This document shows, one piece after another, positions 40,085 through 52,203 of a stretch of 64,000 nucleotides of DNA (positions within the stretch are counted from its first letter, which is position 1; the number at the start of each line of letters is the position of its first letter). The DNA is taken from the NCBI RefSeq assembly GCF_024362695.1, contig NC_065423.1:3465001-3529000 (forward strand), in the 5' to 3' direction. A model generated the notes under the pieces. It searched no databases and was not told the DNA's origin. It was given only the letters and a program-made list of their open reading frames with translations. The translations under genes and the position numbers were made by a program. This DNA is from Pectinophora gossypiella. Taxonomy: Eukaryota > Arthropoda > Insecta > Lepidoptera > Gelechiidae.

Positions 40085-41120
40085 TTAAAAAGCTTTCCCG
40101 TAAAAAAGAGCGATATTGAAGGGAAAGTGTTTTCCTTGTACCTTTTTGTTACTAAGTACTGTTTTTAAAGTGCAAATGCTATTTCTCTACTTTCTCAGGA
40201 GTATTGGTTCAGATCTTCTTTTTAACGCCATTTTTTTATGGTTTCAGAATGTCTTGTTGGGAAAAAGTACCACCTGGGGGTGGGGGGGGGGAATTGTTAA
40301 TATAGCTTAAAAAAGATAACAGTGAGTACGAAAAAAGCAAATTACTTATTTACTTACTAAAATTGGTATTAATAAACTAACCTCAGCTGAGACTGCCCTC
40401 AAGACCATGCTCAAGTCTCTGTTTTTATATAAGAACTGTCACATTGACATGATCTTGAGACGACATGTAGTCTACAGATAGCCAAACCTGTCCCATATCG
40501 CCAACAGGATGATATTGGGGCTGGCCCGCACCAGCGCCATGCGCATTGGCAAACAGCGAGTCAGCAAATCACGTGACGTTTCAATAGCTTACGTTATTTT
40601 AATATGTTTGTCTTAATATACCCGCCCTAAGAGTTTGTTTACCACAGCATTCGACCACGGCTATCTCCCAAACATCACTATTCGGAAGAATTGAAATAAA
40701 TATACTTACTTACCTATTTTCTTATTTCACACTTTTTAGAACGTGATATTCCGTAGTCGGTTTTTAGTTTTTAAACATTTATTTTTTTCTCTAAAAGGCA
40801 GTATTTTACCTTCAACCCCCACCTAAGGACGTCCCTGAAAAAAGTTGCGACTCGTTTATGATATTAATACTTATCGCATCGAATGTCTGATGCCCCAGTT
40901 CCGATTGTCGGCAGTTCTCATTTAGTTCCGAGTCTCTCTTCGTATTGACGCGAAAGGAACTGAGAACTTTTATTATGAGCCATTGAGACAAAACTTTTCC
41001 AGAATAAACGTTCAGTTATTGTATTTGCAATTATATGAAGTAGTAAAGTGTTTATAGCATATTCGTTTTTGTCCACGTTTCTGTGCGCGTGGAATTTCTT
41101 TCACGAAGAACATAATATAC
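40085..41120. other. No gene or family match recognised
   Basis: Includes a GC-richer patch 40480-40560 (CCAACAGGATGATATTGGGG, CCCGCACCAGCGCCATGCGC) that looks like old coding or repeat sequence but gives no domain. A G run at 40276-40291 is present. Confidence 0.4.
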
Positions 41121-41148
41121 AATCCTGACGACCTGATTAGTCTAGCTA

Positions 41149-41335
41149 TGGTATAAGAAAACCAGGTATGCTCAAAAGTGACAGCTAACATTTCAAGGTT
41201 AACCCAGTTGATGTCATCCCACCTTGGGTTGCCATTTCGTAAAAAATAAATTACCCACGACCATTACTTTGCAAGGAAACTTTGAAGTTTTTGTAAAAGA
41301 TTTTTATGATTTATTTATATTGTAAGTAAATAAAA
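41149..41335. mobile_element. MITE M4, internally deleted
   Basis: GGTATAAGAAAACCAGGTAT then GCTCAAAAGTGACAGCTAAC, TTTCAAGGTTAACCCAGTTG, GCAAGGAAACTTTGAAGTTT and AAAGATTTTTATG, equivalent to one end and part of the interior of the 55974 copy. Confidence 0.7.
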
Positions 41336-41342
41336 TAAAAAT

Positions 41343-41574
41343 ACAGTGTGTTAGTGACATCGTAACGAATACTGAGGGAGATAATTCAGACCATGATTCT
41401 GAGTTAATATTAAGTGGAATTTTCCGTTGCAAAATTCATGATTATTCTGTGTTTTTTTAAATTATTTTCAGTTCCATACTTTTACAACGGTAAACTCCAC
41501 TTGATATCAACTCAGATTCATGGCCTGAATCATCCCTCAAAGTTTTCGTTACGATGTCACTAACACCCTGTGTA
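41343..41574. mobile_element. MITE M1
   Basis: ACAGTGTGTTAGTGACATCG to GATGTCACTAACACCCTGTG; arms TATTAAGTGGAATTTTCCGT and AAACTCCACTTGATATCAAC. Full length. Confidence 0.87.
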
Positions 41575-42028
41575 GGTATAAGTATTTAGGAAAAGATACT
41601 TATCTAATTCGTAAGCCTATACTATTTTTTTAAATATAGAATTCAATTTAAAGAAATAATCATAGTAATCATTGGCTCCGATCACGAACCGCCCGAATCT
41701 ATTAAATAACAGAAGGAATTGTATGAAGGTAGTCACGTAATCTTTTCCGGCCAAATTAAATCCGAACAATGGCGGAATACTATTTATACCTATACTCAGG
41801 CCAGAAATTTGGGTCATTCCCCCATTATGAGCATGTAAAGATCCCGTAAGGATCTTGCTCTTAGATTGATAGGATTGTTAAATAGAACCACAGAATAAAC
41901 AATACTACTGCGTAATAGAAGGGACATCATCCGCCCGCACCAAAACGAGTTTGATTTACCTCGAGAACTAACAATCATCTCGTACATCTTGTATAACTAA
42001 ACTAAAAGACAGGCTGACTTATATACCA

Positions 42029-42146
42029 GGGGGGTTAAAAAGGCCACATCAAAACAATTTAACTAAAAAAGCAATACTGCTATTTGATATTTGTTTGCAT
42101 TGCTCACTTAATTTTATAGGTATACGCATTACGCCCCCTGTTTGTT
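42029..42146. mobile_element. MITE M2
   Basis: GGGGGGTTAAAAAGGCCACA, TCAAAACAATTTAACTAAAA, AGCAATACTGCTATTTGATA and a right part degraded to TTACGCCCCCTG. Confidence 0.65.
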
Positions 42147-42149
42147 CGA

Positions 42150-42329
42150 TAAAGAAAGATGATTCCTTGCTTCGGAGGGCACGATAAGCCGTTGGTCCTG
42201 GGCTGCTGGCCCAAATGCCTCTACCAACCCGCAGTGTAGCAGTGTGGTGGATTATGCTCCATACCCCCTCCGGTTGATTGAGGGGAGGCCTCTGCCTAGC
42301 AGTGCGACGTATATGGGCTGTTTATGTTA
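42150..42329 (+). mobile_element. SINE S1, 3' half
   Basis: AAAGAAAGATGATTCCTTGC, TTCGGAGGGCACGATAAGCC, CTCTACCAACCCGCAGTGTA, GATTGAGGGGAGGCCTCTGC and GACGTATATGGGCTGTTTAT. It abuts the M2 end. Confidence 0.85.
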
Positions 42330-42902
42330 TATTGTGTCTTATATATACATATTCGGGTTAATCTCGACAACCATGGAATGCATTTTATTACACAGCCTTA
42401 CCGCGTAAATGCAAGCGAGACAGACAGTTCATGTGAGCTTCCTCTTGTTCTTTAGCGTCTTACAGCTATCATCGGAGGAGCCCGTTATCGGAGCCCGATA
42501 CGAATGAGGAAAAAAGTGCCTATTTCTCTCAACAGGTGTCGCTACTGTTGAATGTTCTTAAATTTTGACAGTTCCCCATACTAGTTGAGTTAACAAAAAT
42601 ATTGTTTTGCTTATATTTTTACACTGTAACCCTTTGCGCAGCGTCAAACTTCAAAATCATAGCGTTATATTTATTCCCTAAAGATCGCAAAGAAAACTTA
42701 GAAGAACTTATTTTCAATCAAAACTGCCTTTTTCCAACTGGCTGCTTTTCTTTTTCGTGACTCATCCTTCAATCGGGATACTTTCCACGTTGTTCCTTGT
42801 AGCAATTTATCACGAATTTTAGTTGGACAGTACGGAGAATTGACAAAGTTTAGAAACACTCAACAGTGCTGCCGCCTACATTTGAGCTTCTAGTTTTTAT
42901 CA

Positions 42903-43082
42903 ATCAATCAATCAATAATACTTTATTGCACAACGACATATACAAAGGACATAAACATACGAATAAAAACATAAGTACAATAGGCGGCCTTATTGCTAAA
43001 TAGCAATTTCTGCCAGGCAACCTTAGGGTGAAAGAAGTTAATGCATTGGAGCACGGGCTGGTGCAATAAACATATAATGACA
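42903..43082 (-). mobile_element. LINE L6 3'-end fragment
   Basis: (AATC)n then AATACTTTATTGCACAACGA, AGGCGGCCTTATTGCTAAAT, TTTCTGCCAGGCAACCTTAG and GGTGAAAGAAGTTAATGCAT. The longest and clearest L6 copy. Confidence 0.75.
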
Positions 43083-43369
43083 CGAACAATAATAAAAAGA
43101 AAAAAAAAATTATCCTCATTCGTACCGAGCATAGAGTTACCACTCTATACGTGGTAATATCCTTAATCTATGTTTCAAGAATACACTGTAATTGAGTGAC
43201 TTTATCCACTATTTATTAATTTCCATCGTAATTCTTTCCACAACAAACATCTAGAAAAATCGGGGAAGCAGTCAAACCACGATCTTCATTTATTTCGTTC
43301 ACCGCGTAATTTTCACTTCCGTTCCCGCCTTTTCTGTTTACTTACTTTTTAAATTAATAAATTCGTTGT

Positions 43370-43442
43370 AAAACATTTTCAATTATAAATAATTTATATA
43401 ATAATTTAATTATTTATAAATTATTTACAATTGAAAATGTTC
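43370..43442. repeat. AT-rich inverted repeat
   Basis: AACATTTTCAATTATAAATA near 43372 pairs with ATTTACAATTGAAAATGTTC near 43421; the centre is ATAATAATTTAATTATT. Could be a chance AT hairpin or an old MITE. Confidence 0.55.
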
Positions 43443-43484
43443 TACAAAATATATGCAAAATGGATATTTGCTAAATGACCAACA

Positions 43485-43536
43485 ATTCTAGGAAATTCCG
43501 GTGTTCGAAGAACTACTCAGCCATCGAAAATGATAA
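43485..43536. repeat. 52-bp sequence identical to 55005-55056
   Basis: Starts ATTCTAGGAAATTCCGGTGT and ends CGAAAATGATAA. Both copies are in the same orientation, with no similarity in the flanks. Confidence 0.85.
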
Positions 43537-43782
43537 AAGACACACAAGACATGGACCGACACATGTTAGGGAAAAATAACTTATCCATTTCTACAAATTT
43601 CATTTTCAAATAAAGTCATTTTTGTGATATGTGCCCCATCGGTCGAACCCAGGACCTCTGAGCCGAAAGCCCAACGCTCAACCAGTGGACAGAGTCCGTA
43701 TCGATACTAATAGGATACCGATTGCCTGTGTCTAATAATATGATCGATAGTATTATCGAGAGTCGATAGTTTTGACAGGGTT

Positions 43783-43966
43783 CCGTGGTCCCGTGCTTCG
43801 GAAGGAAAATTAGCCCGTTGGTCCCGGTTACTACCTACTGATGTAAGTTAGTAGTCGTTACATGAGCCATGTCTGGAGCTTTTGGCGGCTCAATAGTAAC
43901 CCTGACACCAAGGTTGGTGGGGTTGGTACTCCATCTTACAACCCACACGATTGAAGAAGAGGGAGA
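43783..43966 (+). mobile_element. SINE S2, 5' truncated
   Basis: CCCGTGCTTCGGAAGGAAAA, TTGGTCCCGGTTACTACCTA, CGTTACATGAGCCATGTCTG, CAATAGTAACCCTGACACCA and CACACGATTGAAGAAGA. Just upstream, 43625-43700 looks like an S2 head in the opposite orientation (GTGCCCCATCGGTCGAACCC). Confidence 0.82.
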
Positions 43967-44296
43967 TAGAGTCAGTCAATAGCGTTAATCACATCTTATG
44001 TACCACAATACAACTCATTTCATTTCACTATCGCTATCACAGCAACACTAGCCCGAATATATCGCGTCTTGACGATCCATCGCCGGCTGCGCACGTAATT
44101 GGTGGGAATGCAATTAGGCCGCCCTTTATAGCGCGCAATAAAAAGCGAACAACTCAATGTTTACGAGAACGGATTACCGACGGCAGAATTGGGGGGTAAA
44201 ACGGCTATTGACATGAGTTTTGGGAGTTGGTTATTTTTACACAAAATAGAAACTTAATCAGTCAATAATAAACATGGTACATATTGATTTATTTTT

Positions 44297-44368
44297 AAAC
44301 TCGGTGAGGTATGGGTTGTGGGTACTTATTAGTTCATCTTGCGGTGGATGTACCTCTGACTACCATGG
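44297..44368 (+). mobile_element. SINE S5 fragment
   Basis: AACTCGGTGAGGTATGGGTT, TAGTTCATCTTGCGGTGGAT and GTACCTCTGACTACC. Confidence 0.65.
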
Positions 44369-44369
44369 T

Positions 44370-45240
44370 AACGACTAAAACAAAACAAAAAGAAAAACAA
44401 AATAAAATCATAAAAATAATAATAAAAGTACTTATCCTAAATGCTACGCACTGACGGGGTGATATAGACGTAACTTGTAACTCTACCTACCCTTTTAGGG
44501 ATTATGTAAGTATGCATGAGAGTTAAAAAATGTACTTAGCGGTTACTCTTTCTCTCTTACTAATTCTAATTAATCTAATTAGGGCAGTACAACATTTACT
44601 GGCGCCCAGCAAGGGGCCTAAAATTATATTAGAGTTATCAACTTTGATATTAAAAGTTAATTATTAGGGATTGATACGGAACGTTCTTTTCTCCTTTTTA
44701 TCTTAGACATGTCACATAAGCAAAACTATGGGGCCACTTTTTTCTTACTCAAAGTCAATTCAAAATTATCTTTATTTTTTTTTCGAACGTCCCCTGTTTC
44801 TGTCCCTCTCTATCCAATGACGAAACCAAGTACTAGGAGAAACCATCCAAAACTTTCTTAATTTTTTTAATAAAAATATACTTTGAAAACTTTCAGTCGG
44901 TAAATTAGGAAAAGTAGGGCTTTTTTAACCTTATAAACTCTAACAGAAACTCAAAATAAAGAAAAGTACTATGCCTGCCTAAGATATGTATAAACGTGTT
45001 GCTAAAATAAGTATCTAAAGTAAGTGGCAATAATAATAAAACAACAATTATGTGGCTACTCCATTACTTTTTTATGAGCATTCTCTATTTTTTTTAAATG
45101 ATGAGATAATTATGAGCTTCGCGCTAATCCTGCGGCAGTACCGATTTTGGTGAAATGATTGATGTGATTGTAAGTGGATTTCTAAATGATCATTTTTATG
45201 GCAGACCACAGGTTCGCTAGTGTAAAAACTGGGTAAGAGT
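44370..45240. other. AT-rich stretch, nothing recognised
   Basis: No exon-like frame or family match on either strand. The region runs into the L1 LINE fragment at its right edge. Confidence 0.4.
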
Positions 45241-45246
45241 CCGGTA

Positions 45247-45496
45247 TTGCGAAAGCGGTATATAAAGCGAAAGTTGATGGTAGGGCTGGCAGAGGAAGAC
45301 CTAGAAGGACTTACATTGACCAAATTGGAGATGTCCTTAGAAAAGGTTTAGCACGATCTACTCTGAACCGGCGTGCGTGTATGAAGCGATTGATGAATGT
45401 GGAGGAAGCAAGAGAAGTGTGTCAGGATCGGCGCAAATGGAATTCTATAGTCTCTGCTTACCCCGGTGGTAAATAGGCGTGAGTTTATGTATGTAT
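45247..45496 (+). pseudogene. LINE L1 C-terminus, best copy
   Basis: An uninterrupted frame reads IAKAVYKAKVDGRAGRGRPR, RTYIDQIGDVLRKGLARSTL, NRRACMKRLMNVEEAREVCQ and DRRKWNSIVSAYPGGK, stop TAG at 45474-45476. The GRGRPRRTY-x-D, D-R-x-x-W arrangement is typical of RTE-type LINE C-termini. After the stop comes GCGTGAGTTTATGTATGTAT. The upstream part of the protein (endonuclease and RT) is absent. Confidence 0.82.
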
Positions 45497-45558
45497 GTAC
45501 AATAAGTCAAATTAAAAAATCTAGTGTAAAAATGTATAAAACACTACACATCTCTCTT

Positions 45559-45642
45559 TTACGATCTACTCTGAACCGGCGTGCGTGTATGAAACGGTCG
45601 ATGACTATGGAGGAGGCAAGAGAAGTGCGTTACAGAATAAAA
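45559..45642 (+). mobile_element. LINE L1 fragment, second copy
   Basis: ACGATCTACTCTGAACCGGC, GTGCGTGTATGAAACGGTCG and GGAGGAGGCAAGAGAAGTGC. Same orientation, 85 bp after the first copy's tail. Confidence 0.75.
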
Positions 45643-45817
45643 ACTCCGTTGGTAGGGGATCTAGCTAATTATTACTTATTTTACCAACTCCATTGCAAAA
45701 TTACACGTTTAAACCTTGACGCAATGTGGCTAGTCACCGAGACATTCGGATACACATTATATTTATTTATAATATTATTATACATTTATAATATTATACT
45801 CATAGAAAAATATTATA

Positions 45818-45904
45818 CGGAAAATTCCACTTGATATCAACTCAGAATCATGGTCTGAATCATCCCTCAAAGTTTTCGTTACGATGTCACTAACACCTTG
45901 TATT
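45818..45904. mobile_element. MITE M1, right half
   Basis: GGAAAATTCCACTTGATATC, AACTCAGAATCATGGTCTGA, ATCCCTCAAAGTTTTCGTTA and CGATGTCACTAACACCTTGT. Confidence 0.75.
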
Positions 45905-45909
45905 TGTAT

Positions 45910-47525
45910 TCAAATATGTATTAAACTAGTTTATCCATGTGTACCTATATTTCTCTTTTGGAAAGAATGCGATTTTTGTATGGAATATGCGGGGTATACT
46001 AGGTAGAAGTTGGGCGGGACTTTTACGTGGTTAGATACAATAAAAAACAATAATAGATTTTTTATTTCCGAATGCACAAAACGAATTTCCGAATGGAAAA
46101 ACCTACATAGTTCTGTGGAACACAGAGACTCTGCTCTCTGCATTCCCGCGTCACCATCTTTTATCCTTGACCGATCTTTTATCCGGCTCCATCCGGGTAG
46201 ATCCGGAATCCGGTTACGAATGAAACCCTGTTCAACCTACCGTTCAGATTCTGTTGTAGTCCTTTTATCTACAGCAAAATAACATTATTAGATTTCCATC
46301 GAAGAATCGCGGCAAAAGTGCCTTAAATTAAGGGTAGAGGGATTTTTACCTAAAGATATTGATTTTATCGGCTTTCGTTGATAGGGTGAATTGTGTTGAA
46401 TAATAAGTATGAATTTCTAAGGGATCCCGCCTTCAACTTAATTTCAAATCATTCGTAAAGCGTTTTAGATACCTACTGCAAAGGTTGTATTTGCCTATAC
46501 ATAATAGGTATCATGCGAGTTATTGGATAAGCTTTTACGCCTATACAAAAGGCAAGATGCCGATCAGCTGATTCACCTATACTATATATATTATTATATA
46601 AAAAAAATATGCCGTCTGTCTACTTGATTGTACTAAAAACGATGGTAAGGTTTCCCTCAAAGTTTTCGATACGGTGTCACCTTAGGGTGTCACTGGGCAG
46701 TACACATTAAAATTTATGTTTTGTATTATGGCAACACCACGTTTTTCTTTTCTTCTACCGTTTTAATTTTAACATCATGGCGACGGGATGTTGAATTGTA
46801 AAATATTATAGTCAATTCCTAAATTCAAGCATACGTGTTTTTATATACATATAACCAGCGACACACAGTCACTAACACCCTATTTAGTCTTAAAATGAAT
46901 ATGACGAACCTTATGGTAACCGGTCAGGTCCAGTGCCAATATGGCGGATGAGACGTTCGTTATGTAAAAAATACGATAAACTAAGAATAACTAAGATAAA
47001 CAAAGTGTAACTATGTTACCTAATAAAAATATTTTTGAATTTTGAATGGTTCCACAATATTCCTATTTAATATCCGCGTGCATAGGTTTTCCTTTCGAGC
47101 CGGATTTGACCAACGACTCGGTGGAGTCAATTTGTCCTTGCTAGCTCAGTAGCATAGCAGACTAGATTGTAAATCTGAATCCCTCTGCAACGTGAAGCCA
47201 TGCAGACAGCTATTGTGGATTACTCGGACGCCGTTGTCACCACTTTCAACGCACACGCGTATCAACGGACTACGAATTACTCTGTTAGTTTTTACCAGTG
47301 TCTTAATTATTATTAGATATGCCGCGGAAGCATATCCGGTAGGACCAAAATATGCACAAAATGATCATATTATAGAACGCAGCAGTCGTATTACAAAACT
47401 TTCCACATCATTCATTGTTCTCTGGTATCGCGTAACCACAACTAGGGCTTGTGTTACGCAATCAACGTAGAGTAAATCGATGTAGTGGTCAAGTCAGAAA
47501 CGCCTTGGGGCGACCGCTTCACACG
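45910..47525. other. No gene recognised; minor M1 debris and a tRNA-Tyr-like fragment
   Basis: 46650-46700 (CCCTCAAAGTTTTCGATACG, GTGTCAC) is a probable M1 right-end remnant. 47136-47190 resembles a tRNA front half. Frames near 46010 and 47192 have no domain I recognise. Confidence 0.4.
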
Positions 47526-47537
47526 CCGACAAACCTC

Positions 47538-47712
47538 GTTTTACACAGACATTGACGTTATCTTACACGCGCATCTGTGTGTGTGACGTGTAATGCCCTT
47601 ACGATTGAGGACTAAAGTAAAACCGAGAGGGGGTGAGGTAAACCTAGCTCAGCCGCTGGTGGGAAGCGAACAGTTGCCCTTCTATACGTAGTATTATTTC
47701 TTATTCTATGAC
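47538..47712 (-). repeat. Repeat M5
   Basis: TTTTACACAGACATTGACGT, CACGCGCATCTGTGTGTGTG, GGGGGTGAGGTAAACCTAGC and CGTAGTATTATTTCTTATTC. Confidence 0.72.
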
Positions 47713-48216
47713 GCTCATATTAACAGGCGACATGTGGACTCTTGTTTAGTGCTAAGGGTATATTCCCGGCTATACAGGTTGTGAGAAGCTACAGTAGTTT
47801 TAGGCGGATGAGAAGTTCGTTATGTAAAAAATGACAATTCAAAGTGTAACTATGTTACCTACTAAATACAGATATTTTTGAATTTGAATTTGAATATCTC
47901 CTTGGTTTCTATGATCTGTCGATATTTACGAAGTTGTTGTTTGTGGATGGATTACCGATAATCCTTACTGACAAGTTGGTGCCGTAAATTCTCGTGCCGT
48001 ACCATCTGCAAATACTTCTCCGAAGCGACAGAGTGACTGGATAACTTTGTTTTGCTAAGTACTTCGAAGACTCGACTTTTGTTGTCAGTAAATCACATTA
48101 TCCCAACCGAAACAATAACTTAAGGAATGGTATTAATATAGTTGTATATCGTTCTGTCAATATTCAAGTAGTTAGGCGCCTGATAAGAAAATGGCAGGCA
48201 TAACCTGTTACTTGAC

Positions 48217-48367
48217 TTGCGACCTAACCTGTATTGAGCTGGTTTTCTCTTCGCGGGTTGGAAGGTCAGACAGGCAGTAGCTTCTGTAAAAAACCGGACC
48301 TGACAAATGTTCTGGTTAGGTAAGCGGACCCTGTGAAAAACGAGATAATGCTAGGGAGATGATGACG
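48217..48367 (+). mobile_element. SINE S4, 3' part
   Basis: GCGACCTAACCTGTATTGAG, CGCGGGTTGGAAGGTCAGAC, GTAAAAAACCGGACCTGACA and GATAATGCTAGGGAGATGAT. Confidence 0.82.
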
Positions 48368-48369
48368 AA

Positions 48370-51180
48370 ATTTTTGAGATGATGATCATCAGGTGATCGT
48401 GTTTGATCTTTTTTTACTCTCCTAGTCCAACAGCGAAGCGGTCTCACAATAATCCATTAAATTGTTTAATTTAATTAATAAAGCTACGGGCATTCAAGTT
48501 CTAATTTGAATGCTATTCGCCTTTGATCTCAATCGTCTCTGGACCACAAATCCTAAAGGCTTCGAATTGTAGGGATTAGGTACAGATCAATAAAGCGTGT
48601 TGAAGCTCCTATAACGCAGACATAAAGCCTTATTTCCTTATTACTTATTTACTGGAATTAATCATACTATTGTATCCAAGTGGGTATTGAAACGTGAAAA
48701 CGTGACGCAATCTTTAAATAAGTAATATGATGAGATCTTATAATATTAAAGAAAAAAAACAAAATTATGCTGTAAGTAGATGGATATAAGGGTACGGGAC
48801 GATCCGAGAAAGTGTGTATGGATTGCTTGGAAAAGGATGTATGACAGTATGAAAGATGCGAGTACTGAGATTAGGTGCGAGTATTGACGGAAATTACTGG
48901 AAGAGGAATGTGAACCGAACCCACTTAGAGTAGTATAAGAGTAGATAGATGATTGCATCCAAGTATTGAATCGAGGACACGTGACGTAATTTTTAAAGAT
49001 CATAACAGGATTTTATAATATTAAAAAGCTAATACATACATCTGTTTTATACCACGGTTCGGTCGCTTTTGTGTCTAAAAATCTGAAATATCCAAGTTGT
49101 TTAGAAGCATTACTAGAAGAACTTAACTTCGAGAAAAAATCAAGTGAAGACACACGTACTACTGTTTTATTTGCGAGGTCATGCGACATGTACCTTGGAG
49201 AATATCTCTTAAATATTTACTTGTTCAAGTAAATGATTAAGATTATAATATACTTAACCTTGAAATGAAGCTTGTGCTTAGTGAAGCACACACTAAACTA
49301 CCTATTATACTTAGTTTATTATCAATTAATCCGCGAATCATTGTCCTAGAACACATTTAGGAAAAAAGTTTAAGAAAATTATATTGTAACCTTTCACAAA
49401 ATGTTTGTAAAGAAAAAAAATATTTTTGTAAAATAATATCGATCTAGATTAATAAATAAAATCAAACAATTTGCATATTTCTGGTTTGGTATGTTTAAAA
49501 ATTCATTCTTTATTTTGTTAAGCAAATTAGGTTTGCCATGATTAGTTATCCGTTTAAAAACTACAATAAGTAATCATAATGCAACTTACCTTAAAAGGAA
49601 CATCCATAGAATATGTGACCAACGCACACTTATGTCAATTTCATACAATATTCACACAAATAATACATTCCAATACAATGTACACAATCCTTAAATCAAG
49701 TTTTAAACATTTGGTAAACTTACACAGCCGTAGACTCACAAAGTATAACTATTTTAATAGTTTAAAATCTAAATAACCTACATGCAACATCAAGATTTAA
49801 AACGAAACACTAAATTACCAGGTTTTTTATAGGCAAACTTTTTTGACAGATAATTTATGGGTGTTTTTACTTTTTATTTGGCGTTTATGATTCTAGTTTT
49901 GAATTTCGCGTTGGCGGGAGTGGGGCGCGGGTCGGCGCGCTTCCCTCCGCTTGTCGCAAACATTTTATCAGACTGAGTGTCGAGAAATCCGCGATTAGGG
50001 ACGTGCTGAGTCGACTAAAGGCTATGAAGCACGTTATATGGGCAAAAGCTCTATGGAATTACTGTCGTCGTCGGGGCAAGATATTGCCAAGCGAGATATC
50101 GTTTAAGAGCATTTCCCTTTTCAGCGCCTCTTTTATTGTTACAAACATGAGTGCAATTTGTTTCTAAATCTATTTGTAAATATTTAATGTTGCTTTGACA
50201 ACTTGTTATAAATATTTTATATAACTCAAGTCAAATCAAATATACTTTATTGCACGCACATTCCACGAAACAATTTATAGATGTTTGAACATTTATCTAC
50301 GTAACTGATTATATAATGATTTATCTGCATCATATTTTACACAAGTACTTACTTATTAAACAGATGCTTTATTTTTTGACATGAATTAATCATTTCAATC
50401 ATGTCTACCCAAAAAGAACTTAAAAAATGCATGCATCTATTCTATACGCTGTTGTAGATATCACAAATAAAATTATAAGTTACTCAGCCGTGTTCTGTAA
50501 CTTCAACATTTTTATCGATAAAAAGTGATCGACATGTTCCCATCCCTACACCTCAGATCTCAACCGTCAGTCGCCGCACAACATTGGCCGTTACCACGCT
50601 TGCGCACAACGTGTTTATCAGCGCCAGCGTTCCAAACTTGAATTCTCGTACAACCGATAAATCTTGAGGGAGGCTTATTTGTGCGAGTCCTGTTAATGTC
50701 AAAGTGTCATATCTATAGTGTGTATAGGTATACGTAGATAACAATGCATAAACGCGCGCCATATTCCCAATAGGGGTAAACAGAGCTACTTCTTACCAGA
50801 AGTTGGTAGGCAGCGTTTGGTATTTGCTTCATGGTATTGGTCAAAGGTCTTGAGATAGATGACAGAGCACAAAACAGTCATCTGTGGGCAGTCATCCGCC
50901 TGCTATGTTTGAGTCCCATATAATACGGGGCGAGCCTATTGCCATTTTATTTATTTATCAGATATAGAAGTTACATTTTAAAGTTTTTCCTTAATCTACG
51001 ATCTACAATAACCAATCCGTGTGCCCTCGGGCAAAGGCCTCCCCCATTTCTCTCCATTACTTTTTGTTACCCACGAATCTGGTCCAGGTCTGGTGTTTCC
51101 AGCCATTGACATTATTTCGTCGGCCCACGTTTTAAATGTGCCTATTGCCATTAACCGCGCACAAATCCTGGAAACAGTGA
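48370..51180. other. Longest repeat-poor stretch; one degenerate LINE piece and one GC-richer patch
   Basis: 48785-48930 (plus) reads as a decayed L8-type LINE C-terminus (RKVWMDC-like: GTGTGTATGGATTGCTTGGA). 50232-50262 has an L6-like tip (ATATACTTTATTGCACGCAC). 49905-49960 is locally GC-rich (GGCGGGAGTGGGGCGCGGGT). 50996-51150 minus may be another LINE C-terminus (TFKTWADEIM). No host exon could be supported. Confidence 0.4.
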
Positions 51181-51182
51181 TA

Positions 51183-51290
51183 TCATAATTAAAGCACATA
51201 ATAACGGATTCTTACCGCGTTTAAATGGGGATATGAGACTCCCGATATTTAAACGCGGTAAGAACCCGTTATTATGTGCTTTAATTATGA
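51183..51290. repeat. R6 hairpin, near-perfect arms
   Basis: TCATAATTAAAGCACATAAT, AACGGATTCTTACCGCGTTT at the left pairs with AAACGCGGTAAGAACCCGTT, ATTATGTGCTTTAATTATGA at the right; about 40-bp arms with one or two mismatches and a loop around GGGGATATGAGACTCCCGAT. Confidence 0.85.
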
Positions 51291-51572
51291 TAATAACCGC
51301 GTAAACTTAAAACAGTGATATCGTCGAATTCGGTTATTAACAGCCTGAGCCAGGATTGGAACCCGAACAGGATTTAAGACACGCGTTCTCTGAACAGAGC
51401 TATCACGGATTCTTGTCTTATAAACCGAAATAGATGCAAAGGGTACTTCGGTGGCGGTCGATACGGGATTGATGGAGCGCTCTGCATACCTTAGCACGTC
51501 TAGGAATTGGATCACGCACGTTTGCAAGTTCACAGTTCACTCACTACCTTACCTATCACATCTCATCTCCCT

Positions 51573-51896
51573 AACGTCGTCCCGTTTTTCACAGAGTCCG
51601 CTTACCTAACCTTAAGAATTGACAGGTCCGGTTTTCTACAGAAGCGACTGCCTGTCTACCCTTCCAACCCGCGAAGGGAAAACCAGCCCAATACAAGTTA
51701 CGTCACATACCTCCGAAAATGCATTTCTCGGGAATGTGGGTTTCCTCACGATGTTTTCCTTCACCGCTGAGCTCGTGGTAATCATTTATGATCCAAAAAT
51801 AAATTCGGATAAAATTAGACAATCATTGGTTTAGGCCTGTGCTGGATTCGAACCTGCGACCTCAAAGTGAGAGGCAAGCGTTCTACCAACAAGTTA
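51573..51896 (-). mobile_element. SINE S4, near full length
   Basis: CGTTTTTCACAGAGTCCGCT, CTGCCTGTCTACCCTTCCAA, GCATTTCTCGGGAATGTGGG and, at the head, GGATTCGAACCTGCGACCTC then AAAGTGAGAGGCAAGCGTTC. The first bases of the head (GCCGTGGTAGCCC) are missing. Confidence 0.88.
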
Positions 51897-51997
51897 CATT
51901 CAAATGTGATTCTTGTTAATAAATCGCAATAGACAAGATAGTTTCAATCTTTCTATCCGGGTAAATATTTATGTCTCAAACCAAAACTAACAGAGGG

Positions 51998-52203
51998 CAG
52001 CAATAACTGTCAGTACTATTCAGAGACGGAGGACAAGAGTCCTAATACGGCTTTGAAATAGACTACTCTGGGCGCCATCCCACTCGCGTCAGACAGAGTA
52101 CTGCGGGGCAGAAGGCAAGAGGGTAAACACTGTCCTATTTTTCCCTAAAAAGTAGCATGGAGGATGCTACACCGAGCGTGGGTCTTAAATTTGTGATGTG
52201 ATA
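51998..52203 (+). mobile_element. LINE L4 3'-end element
   Basis: CAGTACTATTCAGAGACGGA, GACTACTCTGGGCGCCATCC, GTCAGACAGAGTACTGCGGG, AGTAGCATGGAGGATGCTAC. Same part as 13836-14222, 5' shorter. Confidence 0.72.

Noticed and set aside
47136..47195. tRNA-Tyr-like front half (TAGCTCAGTAG A-box, GTA in anticodon position)
   Set aside because: No B box (GGTTCGAATCC) and no matching acceptor end; at most a decayed fragment.
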